The notes beneath the pieces were generated by a model that had not been told where the DNA came from, ran no database searches, and worked only from the letters and a program-made list of their open reading frames with translations. Shown piece after piece: positions 22,310 through 35,070 of a stretch of DNA of 64,000 bases. The position numbers and the translations under genes were made by a program. The first letter of the stretch is position 1; the number at the start of each line of letters is the position of its first letter. This DNA comes from Jaapia argillacea MUCL 33604. Taxonomy: Eukaryota; Basidiomycota; Agaricomycetes; Jaapiales; Jaapiaceae. The DNA is taken from assembly GCA_000697665.1 (NCBI GenBank), contig KL197714.1, forward strand, positions 993,132 through 1,057,131. Direction: 5' to 3'.

Positions 22310-25300
22310 TCAATAATGCTGAAAACTACTAGGAGAGCTACGAAGCGGGATGGGGGCGATATCAAGGGAGTCGAATATGAATGCATCGGAATCGGAATCA
22401 GTCCCGTCATCATCAGAATCATCGAAGTTATCTCCATTACCGACATGGAATGCATCTACGAAAGGAGTTTGAGGAGTATCGGATATCGCGTCTGTCGACT
22501 TGGCTAAGATAGCAGCCACTCGTGCTTCCAGTTGTCTAGATGGAGGAGGGAAGGGGTTTCGGGAAGCCTTGGGAAGGCTGTCGTCCTCTCGGAAGAACGT
22601 ACTGAGATCATGCAGGTTCTGCACGAGGTCACCGAGGCTGTGGTCACCGGAAGAGTCTGCTAATGCGTCGAGATCGTCTGGTTCGAAGTCGATACGCGAC
22701 GGACGTGTCGGGACCTGGCAAGTATCGAAGACCGCGATGACGTTAGCTCGACACAACTGTCGAGCTGCGTCTGGGTGAGCGACACACCATCCCGACTCTT
22801 CAGGTACCCCAAACAAGTCAGGAGAGGACTCTGCGGTCTTTGACAGAGTTTGAATATTCATACTCAGCCGAAGGATGTGTTTCGCCGCAAGTCCTCCTGA
22901 GATTGTCATGGGTTCGTCAAGGACGCCAAGGGCTTCCGGAGCCAGATCTGTTTCGAGTAAACGAAGCAAGGGCATGAGGAGTTCAGAGCAGGGGAGTTCG
23001 ACAGGGTTCAGTTGCTGGAACAACATTTTAAGGATTTGCATTGTCGACGTTCGTAACCATCGCTCCTTGTTCAACATAAAGCCCAGAAGGAGTGTCACAA
23101 CGTCTGTCCAATGTTCCCGCGCGTAGTGCTCCCGGATGCTCGAGATAGACTGTCGAAGGAAGTCATCTGTTGTTCGGAATTTACGATGTATGAATGAATC
23201 GAGGATCCGATTGATGCTTGCTCTGCCTTCTTTCGCAGCTAGCTGGGATAGATTACGGGCGAACTCCAGCAGGGATTCTTCGTAGGTCTCGTCGGATTTG
23301 GCCCGAAGACACCAGGGGAGAGATGCAATGTACAGGTCCCGGAGACGGTCCTCGGTCTGGTCGATCAGAGACACAGTGTCGACTTTCGCCAGATGCTGGA
23401 GGACTTTGAATGTTTTCTGGTATGTATTGGAAGATCGCAAACCGACGAGGAGGGACGATTGAAGTGATTTTGATTCTGTCCAGGTGGAAGGACGCTGCAA
23501 AATGAGGCCTTCGACAGTGTCGGGATCGTTGAGATCGAATCGCACAAGGAGTGATTCGAGCAAGGAGAGGATCTGAGTGAACTCTTGTTCGATGGTAGTA
23601 TTCAAGCAAGCACAAGAGCACCAGAATATCTGTGGAAGGAGAGCTGGGTCAAGGTTTCTAGAGGTTGTTAGAGCCTCCAAAGTGAGGATAATCTCAACCG
23701 TGAAGTTCTGAATGTGTTCGTCTTGATCGGCGGCCACAGTGCTAGACAGGCGGCCCAACAACAGCGCCAAGTCGGATTGGGTCACCTTCGGCATCAAAGC
23801 ACGAAACACCTGCATTGAGCGGAATGCAATAGCTCGGATGGAACAACTCGTCCCCCAGGCTAGCGCCAACGAGCCCCACTTTTCGGACAACTTTGGGAAA
23901 AGAGGTTCCAGGAGATCGAGAACCTTTGTACACAATTGGTGCATTTTGGGCTCCGCTTCAGCACTGGCATCTTCGTCTTTCCAGAATAGCGCGTCGGCTT
24001 CACGCTCGAGATTAGCGATAGTTGCCTTCAAAGTAAGACGATGGGGATATGAGGATCGGTCTGCCAGATCGTCATACCCAGCCATCCAGGAACGTAAGAG
24101 CTGGAAAAGCATGCGTCGGGCTCGATGTCGAACGAAAGGGATGCGGTGATCTACGTGGACAAATAGTGCATGGAGTAACACGGGTAGCTGAGCCTGTTGT
24201 TCCCATTGGTTGTCCAAAGCGACGTCTGCGAGAAATAGCAAGGCGAATTGGGCGGTTGCTAGTGATTGGCGTGGCTGCTCGGAGAACAAAGCGTCCAAAT
24301 CAGACCAGAGTTCAATGTCTTCTGCGTCCGGTATCTGTAATTTGTGTTCGATGGTGGGCAGCATTCGAGCAGGCTCTATTAGGCTGCTAAGGTCCTGGAA
24401 TACTTGGCGACCAACGGTACTTTGGGATAGGCAAGCCACAATTCGGGATGCACAGTCGATGAATACAGTGCTGCCAACCTTGTGCGACTGCTCCAAGAGG
24501 AACCTAACGGTGGCGTGACCATTGTGTTGGTGCGGGGAATCGACCAAGCGAGTCCACAAGGTCAAGATTTGCTCTGCGTGGCTATCGGCGTAACGCAGGG
24601 TGAGAGCGATCAAATTATACAGGGCAACACAACCACGCTGGGAAAGCTGGGTCCTGTCTTCTGACATAAGATCGATATTTGACACCCAGTATTCAAGACT
24701 CTGTAGCAGCAACAGATGGGTTTTGCCGGACTGGTTATCGACCGTTCGAGGCATCCAGTCCACAAACTGTGTGAGAACGCTGAATGACTGGTGAGGATGT
24801 TCGCCAGCGATCATATCAGAAATAAGCCTGTGGGCTTGGAGGTACGTTCCAGGTGCGGAACTACCCATGGCAGCCTCAAAGCGTGCCACTGAAAGTATCC
24901 CTGCTGATTCGACGTGTACTTTCTCAAGCATATTGAAGGCGAGACGGCGGATTTCGATGAGGTGGTGGGATAGGTTCGACAGGCCAAGGCAGACAATCTG
25001 GCTGAAGGAGAAGCCATGGTTATCTGTGGAGAGGATAACATCGGCGACCACCTCAAAGAATCGACTGTTGCTTGTATCGAGATCCTTCGAAGTGACAAAT
25101 GCTCGGCGCAAGGCTTCCTCCAGGAGAGTGGCATCGTGTCGTGGATGTCCTAGTAATGATCGTAAAGCTTTCCTGCCAAAGTACGTGAGACGATGAACTC
25201 AGTTAAGGTATGACCCACGAACCTAGCGTGGCCTTGCGTCCCAGAGTCGTAAGAGGCAAGTATTGAGTTCCATCGATCGAGTGTTGATGAAGGATCAAGG

Positions 25301-28300
25301 GATCGGATCGGGCCTTGGCCTATGTTATCCATTGGCGATCCCGAAGACACATCTGGAGGAAAATAAGCCTTTGGCTATGGATTCCTGGAGTTAATGTTGA
25401 TCGCAGGGACGAAAACGAAATGAAGACTAACGCATAAGGCTGCCATAGCCCCCACAGCGGATTTAGAGAGCTTCTTTGTCTCATTCATGAAACGCTCTAT
25501 ACCTTCACCTTTCTTGTGAGGGTCGGTGACATCGCCGGCCGATGATTGCATAAATATGAGTCGGTCTTGTACGGGCTTTGATTGGGCTCCGCATTGGCAC
25601 CATTCTTCACAAAGACGGTAGAGTGATAGATGCATATTTGGGGGTATAAAGCGATCAGAGTCTTTAAGAGTCGCCATCCCGTCAAATAGTCTCTCGACCG
25701 CGCCACAAAAGTATCGGCGCAAACGCTGCAGCATATACTTGTCCCGTGTCTCGTCAGAGGTCAGAAAGGCTTGAGTGTGGCGCACAAATTTTAGGACGTG
25801 GGCTAGCGCTGCCTGGCGTCCAGCCACGCGCTGGTCGCTGATGCAATGAGCTGTCAAATAATAGATGCGCGCAACTGCAGCATAGAAGCGTTCTTGTCTC
25901 CGTGTGCGAGAAGGAATAGAGGGCATATTTTGTTTCGAGCGAGATTCGTCAAAGAATTGGCGAGCTGCGAGAAGATTCAAGTCCTCCAGTAGTTGAGGAT
26001 AACCGTTCGAGGGGAAGGAGCTGATGCACAGGACTGCGGCGTCTCGAAAGATGGTGTGTTCAGAGTCAAGGAAGGGAGCAAGACATCTGAAGAGCCCGCG
26101 GGTTGTCGCCATCCTTTCACGCTCGAAGTTACCTTCCGATGGACCCCTCGAGTGTTCCCGAGTGTTCAACCCTGTCCGAATATCGGAAGCAGCGGTGGCA
26201 CAAATGACTCTCATCCACATACGCCACTGCCTGATGTATGTCATATTGTCAGATACCATCCTCGCACCATCCTTCTCACCCCCAGAAGGATTTCGGGACG
26301 GTAGGCCCGCTGGGGCACGGAAATTGATCCCTGCAATGGCAGCCATAAATGGATGGTATCTGGATGCAGCCGCCACCACCGTCTCCCTAAATCGAAAAAG
26401 ATCTCGAATTTGGCGTTCGACGCTGGTCTGCACGATTGACGGGAAAATCTGCTCCCACACCGCATAATCTCGAGTGTCGTTACTATCAGCGATGCGGAGA
26501 GGCACGTCGGCACGGGTAGACTGTTGCCATTGCTTAAGTCGTTCGAGTTCCTCTTGTCTCTTGATAAGCTCCTCGTGACCCTGAACGAATGACAACCCGA
26601 GAAGCTTCCCGCGAAGGAGTTCGGAGGTGCGCAAGGGTAATCCTGGGGTGTCGGCCGCGGGTGACGTAGCTTCTGGAAGCACATACGCAAGGAGTAAAGC
26701 CAGACTACGGAGTACTTGAACACCGGTGCTTCGCACTTTTCGTTCGATATGGGTGATGAGAAAGAGAGCTCCAGATTCAACTTCCCCTAGACGTTCAAAG
26801 ATGCCGTCCTTGTCCTCCTCCATCAACGATCCACGAGGTCGCCTGAGAATCTCCTGGATCCAACTGTCGACTAGGGTAGCCCATACACTCAACAACCGTC
26901 CGTGTTCAAACACGAACTTGATGCCGGACCCCTCTTGTGAGACGTGTTTGGGATCAAACATGAACGATGTGTACCGTAGAATGACCATCGATGCGTGGTC
27001 AGGTTGTGCTAAGAATCGACGGAGGGCTTGAAAAGCGGCCTCTGCGACCTTCGGCTCGACATGTAGAACGCCGCGGACGAGGGCGTCTACTGTATCCCCA
27101 ACTGAGAGGTTGGGGTGGAGACATCGAGGCCAGGATTGGAAGCATGTATGGAGCATATTGATTTGCGGGACGAGCTGGCTCGGATAAGCGACAATGCCTT
27201 CGGGGTGTCTTCTGAAGACGAAATTGTGTGTTTCCTCGTAGGATTGGCTCATCCGCGAAGCAGCCCATTGGTCATCCATAACGGACATGTGACCAACAGA
27301 GTTTGCACATGAGACAGCTACAGCGGCGAGGACGGAACCACAGCGCTCCAGGAGGTCTTCCATCCCAGCTTTCGCTGTCACTTCAGGAGTCACATAATCG
27401 GCGGATGAAGCGTAATCCTCCCGCGGTGGTATGATGGAAAAGTCTGTGTTTGATGGCCACGCGGGTCGAAATTTATCCTGCTCACAGCCATGAGCAGAGA
27501 GCAAAATGGCCTGGACGCCGACAGAAAGCCTCTCGTGGGACATGAGGTTCGAAACATTTGGGGATGTCGCTGAATGGACCAGGGATTCCTGGATAAGCTC
27601 CAGACAAAGATCTCGACCATAATCAAAGTGCCGTGATAGGACGAAATGAACGATGTAGATGAATGGCTCGAAATGGTCTTCATTTGGATAGAGGTTTTGT
27701 CGATTGGAGGGGAAGAAATGTTTCAACAGAGCATCCAATTTCGCGGTGGTCGTCGATCCAGGTTCGTGACATCGATACAGATATGTCCAAAGCAATCTCA
27801 TCATGCCGTTCATAATGTGGATACGGAAAACCTTGTCCTGTTCGAAAAACTAGTGAGACTTATTCGAGAAGACGAGTTAGCCCCCAATCACCTTGAGCTT
27901 GCCCAGCCCGTTTTCGAAACAGGTAGTCCAATTGCGCAAGAAATATTCGTGCGGCGCTACACATAAACTAGTGACTGCGAGAGGGTATGCGACCTGCCAG
28001 TATCGCGGCTTCGTCATCATATCTCGGGCTCTTGGGTGAATGATTTCGATGGCTTTCGCCCAGTCAGGGTGGTTAACCTCCGCTTGGGCTGTCTTCAGGG
28101 CCGTGGTCGTCAATGGGCGCAAATATCAAATCGCAAAAGACAAGCATACCTTTCCAATCGGATGCAGCATCTGAGTAAGTGTTTCTGCAAACGCCGTTTT
28201 TAAACGGAATCCGTGGGCATTCCCAAAAGACTTTGACAGCGATTCCATAAACTCTGCTCCTTGGTCAAAAAATTCTGGGGGCCAAACCTACGTGACTTCG

Positions 28301-30000
28301 TCAGGTTGGTGGGGTTTGATGAGAAACATGACCGCACCTTGATCTGTATGTGCCTGAGCCCTCTCACAAGGTGTTCATATTTCATGTCAGAATCCTTCGG
28401 GACTTGACCCGCCGACACTGGTTGGAGCTCCCTCAAGAACCGATCGGTAACACTCTCAAACCTGGAAGGAGAGGGTGAGTAAACCGTCGTCGCCACTCTG
28501 AATAGGTGAAAACTACCTGAAATTGGCCAAGAGACCAAGAAGAGAAGCATAAAGGTCGGCATTGGTCCGATGGTTGGCGGATTGAGCCAATAACTTCAGA
28601 TTCGGAGACCTGAATTGCTCAAAAGTCCTATCCTCCAACTCATATCCAACCATTTCTGCAAGAGCATCCTTTGATAGGGATTGCATGACGACAATCAGGG
28701 CACGACACATCACATAGATGCAAGCGAGGGATTTCCGCTCAATGAGCAACGAGCGTTCGTCTTGGGGCTTAGTCGAACGATTGGCCGACGGAGATCGGGA
28801 CATGTGAAGTCGAATGATACCGTTGTCAACTTCCCCATTCTGACTTCTACGCCAACGCATGATGGAATCTATCACGGGTTTTGCGTTCTTCTGGGCAATT
28901 CGACCGAGGGATTGAAGAATATCATCTAGCTTGGAGTCCACTCCAGGGCCCATCGAGTCGGTTAAGGGTGGGTCCCGATCCTGTATGCAAGATCGTGTCA
29001 GCTTCAAGGAAACATAGTAACAACACCATGCTCACTAATGGATGCCGCAAAAAATTATCAATGTGCGACTCCGCAGTGCTGACAAAACGCATGAAAACTG
29101 CATGAAGCGCATACTCTGAGGATGTCCGCGGATCCATCACAATCCTGTCATCAAAATCCTGTGGTGGAGGCGTCTCGTCTCTCAATCCCGATCCAGAGTA
29201 TTCATCAGGCATTCGAGGTACGGGTGGTGGTGATGAAGACAGAGGATATCCATGTCCGAGATCGCTCCCAGTATCCGAACTGTGGAAAATCGAACCTGTG
29301 TGAGAGTGCTGCGACCTTGCATAGACGTGACCCTTGGTCTTAACAGGCGTACCGCGACCAAATTTGAAGTCGTTTGCGGGTGTTGGAGGCCGAGGAGGGC
29401 TAGCAGTAACAGTCGGCCGACGCGATGAAGCAGTTGTGTAAGCGAGGGAGGACGTAGAGCGATTGAATGGGTTTTTCAGGACTGGATACGCGTCTCGATC
29501 GAGGGGAGGCACTGGTGGTGGATCATTGGACTTCCCACTCTTGAACGCATTTCGAAACGATGCGAATGAAGTCTTCTTTGCGAAAGGTGAACTGGTCGTC
29601 GGTGCGGTTCCAAAAGATGAAGAGGATGAATGTGCGAAGGGGAGAGAGACCTTGCTGCTGTTGGCATTACGAGTCGTGACGGACGTGTATGTTGTCGTGA
29701 AGGAGTCGACGGATGTTTCGGACGCCGCCGAGTCGTTCCTTGAGTGAAAATAACCTCTGTCGGCATTCTTGTCTGGCTGTGCTAGTGGTGTACCGCCAGT
29801 TGGAGATTCCTGACCTGAGCCTGCGCTCCCACCTCCTGAACCAAAACCAAAACTTCCTCCGGGTGCGCGTCCAAAGGGTATGGGTGCAGCGTACAGTTCC
29901 TCCTCGTCAAACTCTGCATCTTTAGCGTTGAGTATGTACAGAAACAGAATTGAATAGAATGAAACACACCAGGTATCGTTATTTGAAACCCATCGCTCAT
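22310..30000 (-). CDS. TAO3: Cell morphogenesis scaffold, TAO3/MOR2/Furry family
   Basis: Nine minus-strand exons: 30000..29970, 29919..29036, 28980..28517, 28461..28338, 28287..28150, 28092..27892, 27837..25432, 25368..25223 and 25172..22310, for 2,418 residues, close to the size of yeast Tao3. The first 290 residues are disordered and Ser/Pro-rich with a Gly-rich stretch. Conserved Furry/Mor2 signatures follow: KPVIDSIMRWRRSQ near residue 330, VWPPEFFDQGAEFMESLSKS near 502, AEVNHPDWAKAIEII near 550, and MNGMMRLLWTYLYRC near 625. The long HEAT-like remainder ends in an acidic Ser/Asp-rich tail. The family scaffolds the NDR kinase of the RAM/MOR network (Cbk1/Orb6) and directs polarised growth and septation. 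The 31-nt first exon and the 50-nt intron 25222..25173 were set by phase and by continuity of GHAR-KALRSLLGHPRHD. Confidence 0.92.
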
Positions 30001-30824
30001 CCTAACGGCTCTCCCACCAGACTAGCTGATGAATTGCCAACGGTTTTGGAGATTGAATATATTGAACCAGCAAATAACTCGATTTCAGAATTGGAAGCAA
30101 AGAAGAAAGCAGCCAGAACAGCAAGGAAATAAACGTGAAGAACAGAGAGGAACACAAGAAGAACCGCAGAGCCTGTTGTGAAGTGTTACATACGCGAATT
30201 TGCCTTGTATTTTCTTCGACCTTTTACATCATATAGGCCACAACATTGCATTGACTTCCTGTTATGAATCTCCTCACAGAAGTGGGCCTCGAAGCCGTAA
30301 ACTATGAAGCCCTGAGACGACATTGGCAGGCAGGGCTTCCAAGATTGGCAGCCACGACATCCCGTAGGTCCTGAGAGGCGATCACACCACACAGGCTCAG
30401 CCCTCGGGAAGGAAGACTCGGATGTCTGACGGGAGACTACGATAATACTGTATCCCCCCTCATTCGAAGAAATACACTTTTGCATTCAACAAATACATAA
30501 GGGTCATTACACTCATGAACACAACCTTGCAACAACGAAAACGAGACGAAACACGAAAGCGACATCACAGCAATTTCCAGCAAAGAGATACGAACGATGG
30601 CATGGTTGAGAGGGAAGGGGAAACGAGAAAAAAAGTCGAGTGTCCGTAGCGCGAAAATTCCGAAACTCCAGAAGCGAGCAAGAAATGCATGTATACAGAG
30701 GAGAAAGAGAAAATATAATGAACATAGGTATCCCATCCATCCGGAGGTTACTTACAGCCCTGATCACACCAGGAGATCAGAACATTCTAAGGGGAGTCAT
30801 TACGACGAGGGACGGCGACGATGA
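30001..30824. other. Intergenic: TAO3 promoter and 3' side of the RING/RRM gene
   Basis: No coding region is supported. The minus-strand TAO3 promoter must lie here, together with the 3' untranslated part of the upstream RING/RRM gene. No TATA box or known motif stands out. Confidence 0.5.
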
Positions 30825-33800
30825 TCAACACATAGCAGAAAGCCTCTGAGCAAGCGCCTCCACCAAGTCTGGCTGCACGCCAAACTCTCTAGCAATAGCA
30901 CTGAAGGGGTCGACCTGCATACCTTGCATCTGCATAGACATCTGCATGGGTATCTGGTTCGAACCCCTGTGATTCATCAACTGGTGCTGGTGCTGGGACG
31001 CGTACTGCTGTTGATGGTTCAGGAATCTCGGATCGAGGCCGAGGCCAATGTCATGAGAGGGGCGCATAAACTGGGCAGGGTGCTGTGGTCCAAGCAGTTG
31101 ATGGTGATGAAGGTGTTGGCGGTACGTATCGGGCGCATGGACGTGGGCGGGAGTAGTCATGGGTGCGGGGAGAGGCGCAACAATGGGTGCTTGGATAGAG
31201 TGATGAGCGTTGGGAGGTGGAGAAGGTATCCGGATGGGTAATGAAGGGACAGTGTCCGCAAGTTCAGCAAACGAGGCGGCTTGTTGAGGCGTGAATGCTA
31301 GAAACGGAGCCATATCAGTACGCCGAAGGGTAAGCTTCGGGCACACCACTCACCTCGACACGCTAGTGCGACTTCGAATAATTCGACCAATAATTCTTCA
31401 TTTCCTTCTTCAACAGAAGGGTTCTTGTTCTCTTGCAAGCGCGAGAGAAGGACCTGCAATGCAGCTACACGACAGACGAAATGTTAAAATCACATACACC
31501 GTTGTCGCGTAATCGACGAGATGATTCACTCACAATAGGTAACATCTAGACGGCAAAAACAAATCTGTTAACAAATCTAAAATAGAAGTATCGGAGGAAA
31601 GTACATACCATATAACAAATCCCTCACATCACTCCTCTTCGCAACAGTCATCGCATCGACATCGGTCGGGAATTTCGCCAAGATACTAACGAGTGAGTAG
31701 AAAGGGAGCGATGGCACTTTCAAAAAGTGACTCTGTAAAGTTGCATAAATCAGGATGGCTGAATGGGGCGAATGATCAGGAGACCGAAAATACCCACATC
31801 TGGAGCCCTGATCAACCTAACCAACCCTTCCAATTCCTCCCTTCCGATAGAGCTCGCCCCCATTCCTGCATCACCTTTCCCACCCTCAGTATCCTTGCCA
31901 AATACACCAGCCTTCAACTCCCCCTCCCAACTCCTCGTCACAGTGACACCCCGTGCCCTTCTTCCCTTTCCAAGAACCCTGTTCCCGACACTCCTCAGAG
32001 CCGCCTTGGTAGCTTCTTCATCTTCCATCTCGACGAACGCGTGAGAGAGTGTTTTACCCTTCCTGTCAAGAAGGACATGCGCCCGATGAACGGCGTGAGG
32101 AGACAGGAATGTAATAATGGCTGGGGGCGTGATATCCTATACAACAGGGGGAGGTAAGTAAGGAGTTCGATGAAATGAAACCAAGGACACGAACCCAGGG
32201 AACGTTATCAATCCTCAAAACGGGGTGGTCGCCATTTGTCTTCGACCCACCACCTGCAGACTTGGCAGGCGAATTGCCCACAGGAGTAGAAGCTCCCTGG
32301 GCTCGGTTAAAAAACGCCTCGACTCCGGCGTCATCGTCACCAAACTGACTATCAGCTTCAAATGCACTCATCAACCCTTCCTCTCCTCCAAGCTTCGTGT
32401 CCAGCGAAGACGAGAGCGACGCGTCGAGTCCTTCCTTCAATTTCCTTTCGGCCGAAGGGGAGCTGATTGAGGAGTCACGCTCGACAGCAGCCAACTTGAA
32501 GTCTTCGACTCCCCTCTTGCAAACGGCACATCTCATGTCCTTCTCCCCAACGATATTCAGTGCGCTCGTCAAACACGCTGAACAAAGCGGGTGTCCACAA
32601 GGTTCCAGAACCGCCAGCGATGATGGCGAACGCTCGCATACCGAGCATGAAGACTTGTCAATGGTTGACTGCTTGCACTGCTGGCCCGCGAGTTGTGGAA
32701 GGGAACGATGCGGAGAGGATGACATTTGTGCGGGGAGCGAGGTATTACTCAGATGGCAGGTCTGAGTCTGATTTTGGAGGAACGCAAGAGGAAGCGATCG
32801 GCCCAACGCCCCAAAGTCAGGGCCAAGGTCAAACTCAACCTCTTCATCGCATCCATAGTTGTAATGGAAAGCAGCTTCATCAATGGGGGAGAGTGACCTG
32901 GCATAGAAAGGATCCGTCAAGCTCAGGTTGGGGTTCAAATTCAGCTTGGGGAGTGGAGTCGGGACATGTCCTTGAAGTCGATTAGGAGCAGGCGATGACG
33001 TGAATGTCTGCGGGTAAGGTGCATGGGAGTACTCGTCTTCGTCGATGTCGAAAAGCTCTGCTGTGGGCTAAGATGGTGCAAAAGTCATCAACGCCATGAG
33101 CCAAGGCGTGTCTGAGAAAGTTGGTACAATCTCACCTGGCCAAAAATGGGTCTCCGCCTCGTGTAGGCAGGGTCTGTCAAACTACCTTTCAACTTCAATC
33201 GATTCACATCATTCGCCTTCGGGGGCGGAGTGTTCAGATCTGCCAAGGTCCTGCGGTGGTCAGGTGTGTAATTGAAAGAAGATTTGGACGCTCGATCCGG
33301 TGTGTTTGCGTAAGTCAAGTTGGGATTGCCGAGATCGGATGGATAGGAGACGTGACAGTCGGGCGTGTACGAAAGGCGGTCGGGTGTATGAGAGAGGCGG
33401 TCTGCCCTGGGAAGAATGTTGCGATCGGGAGTGTAAGGAACTTGCGACACGTTGACGGCGGTTTGCTGAGTTGGGAGGCTAGACTGAGAATAAGCGCGGG
33501 AGCGACGTTGGGACGAGACGAAGGCTGGCGGCAGGAGCGCTGAAGACAGGTGAGCTTGGCAAATATGAAATTGATAATGAAATGCACCTTGGTCGTTATT
33601 GTTAGAAAAGTGCAAAGAAGAGTCAGCAAACGTATTTTCGGTAGCTACATGCGCATATAGCCAGAAGGTAATCAAATCAAAACGTCAGAGAGGATTCCAT
33701 TGTAAAGGTAGAACCGCATATATGCACCTAGAAACCCAGGTTGAGAACTATGCATTCCAAAGCTTTGCCAAAGAGAAGCCATCTCACCTTCGTCGTCATC

Positions 33801-34286
33801 CACATACCTAGGCTCGCGTTGACTTGTAGGAGGAGCGACGCGAATCCCATTCTCCTTTGCTCTCGTCCTCCAATTCCCCGCCACATCCGCGATACTGTTA
33901 TTTGCCTTCTCCCCACCCTTTCGAATCTCCGGAGACAGAGACAGGCTCATGCGCCTGCCAACCTTTCCGACAGACAAAGGAGTAGCCATTGCAGACGATG
34001 CATCGGAAGATGCAAAAGAGCGCAGGCTGGGAGGGGTGTAGGGAGTAGATGCGGTACTAGCTGGTGTAATTGGGGAGCTGAATTGATGACGATGTCCACG
34101 GATGGCGCGCTGGGGAGTTACTGGCGAAAGCGCTTGTCGCTCCGATTTGTTCGCTCTGTCCTTGTTGGGGTTCGAGTTGATATTGCTGTGAGCGCGTTCG
34201 CGAGAGGGTTGGGCAGGCGTCGTGGGAGCCGAAGCTGGCATATTGAGAATTGCGGCGAAGGAATGTTTTGAAGTTGTGCTTGCCAT
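30825..34286 (-). CDS. RING-finger plus RRM protein, probable RNA-binding ubiquitin ligase
   Basis: Nine minus-strand exons: 34286..33788, 33644..33588, 33539..33136, 33067..32195, 32136..31798, 31732..31609, 31545..31534, 31464..31354 and 31297..30825, for 963 residues. Residues 1-330 are disordered and contain a repeated YTPDR/HTPDR/YTPDH motif. A canonical C3HC4 RING occupies residues about 461-503 (CSVC, CGH, CSAC, CAVC). An RRM follows at about 602-690 (LRIDNVPW, then HAFVEMED). A conserved helical segment (SHFLKVPSLPFYSLVSILAK) comes next, and the C-terminus is rich in Gln, His and Met. RING suggests E2-dependent ubiquitin transfer and RRM suggests RNA binding; order and spacing differ from Not4/CNOT4, where the RING is N-terminal. 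Exon 7 is a 12-nt microexon. I do not know a named homologue. Confidence 0.82.
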
Positions 34287-35070
34287 GGTCAACGAGCTAT
34301 TTTCTATGAAACAGAATGATATTATTGAAGACGATACTTGATGCGGGGTTGTTTGAATTTATGGGCGACGCGATTGAAGACAGAGCGAGTGATTGTCGTG
34401 GAGTCTTTATGGTAGTATCACAGGTGTACCACAGTGTATGGGCTTGGATGTCGTCGCAAATCGCGGAATGGCCAAAGAGAAGGCGACGGTTGGAAGGAAC
34501 CTCATCAACCGTGAGAACATCCTTATAAGGACAGTCGCGTCAATCACGTGCCCGCGTTTAGTCACGTGGGCGACGCGTTATTCCTAGCTCCCCTTCCTGA
34601 GCTCCTTCAAGGGTTCGTCGAGGTTTGGTCAGGCGCAGTACCGCACACACTCTGCATTCATCAGAAAATATCCCATTGAACCCATAAGGACGACAATTCC
34701 AGTTGTAAATATTCCGTGCAAGTACTATAACCATTGTACGACGAATGCCCGATAATGATAAGATGAATGAACAAGTGCTAGGGATGAAAACAGAAGGAGG
34801 TTCGAACGAAAATAAAGCCACTGTCTGATCAACAAAATAATCGATAAGGTATAACTTTAGAATGAGTGTGATAGTGTACGCTGTACAATGCCAATGCTAT
34901 AAGATGATGATGATAACGATGACAGGGAGAGATGCATGCGTGAGGCGCGGAATAGGAATGATGAAGAGAGGAGTAGGATAGATGAAAAAAACTGATTGTT
35001 GAGCATCCTCACATTGATTGATTGGTTTGACGTTCTTCGGCCCCAGGTAGGCAGATACTTCAGGCGTCAT
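34287..35070. other. Intergenic: promoter of the RING/RRM gene
   Basis: The left 280 bases are the upstream region of the minus-strand RING/RRM gene and contain the CArG-like box and two E-boxes annotated separately. The right part is AT-richer with repeated ATGATGATGATAACGATGA-like sequence near 34905-34923 and is probably the 3' untranslated region of the next gene. No coding region is supported. Confidence 0.5.
34521..34568. promoter_or_regulatory. CArG-like box with two CACGTG E-boxes
   Basis: CCTTATAAGG (34521-34530) is a perfect palindrome matching the MADS-box CArG consensus CC(A/T)6GG. CACGTG occurs at 34545-34550 and 34563-34568, 18 bases apart. They lie 235-280 bases upstream of the RING/RRM start codon, which is transcribed leftwards. 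In fungi CArG-type sites bind Mcm1/SRF-like factors and CACGTG binds bHLH factors; use here is inferred. Confidence 0.5.

Noticed and set aside
23739-24390. Plus-strand frames opposite TAO3
   Set aside because: The minus strand carries a continuous conserved coding region; these are shadows.
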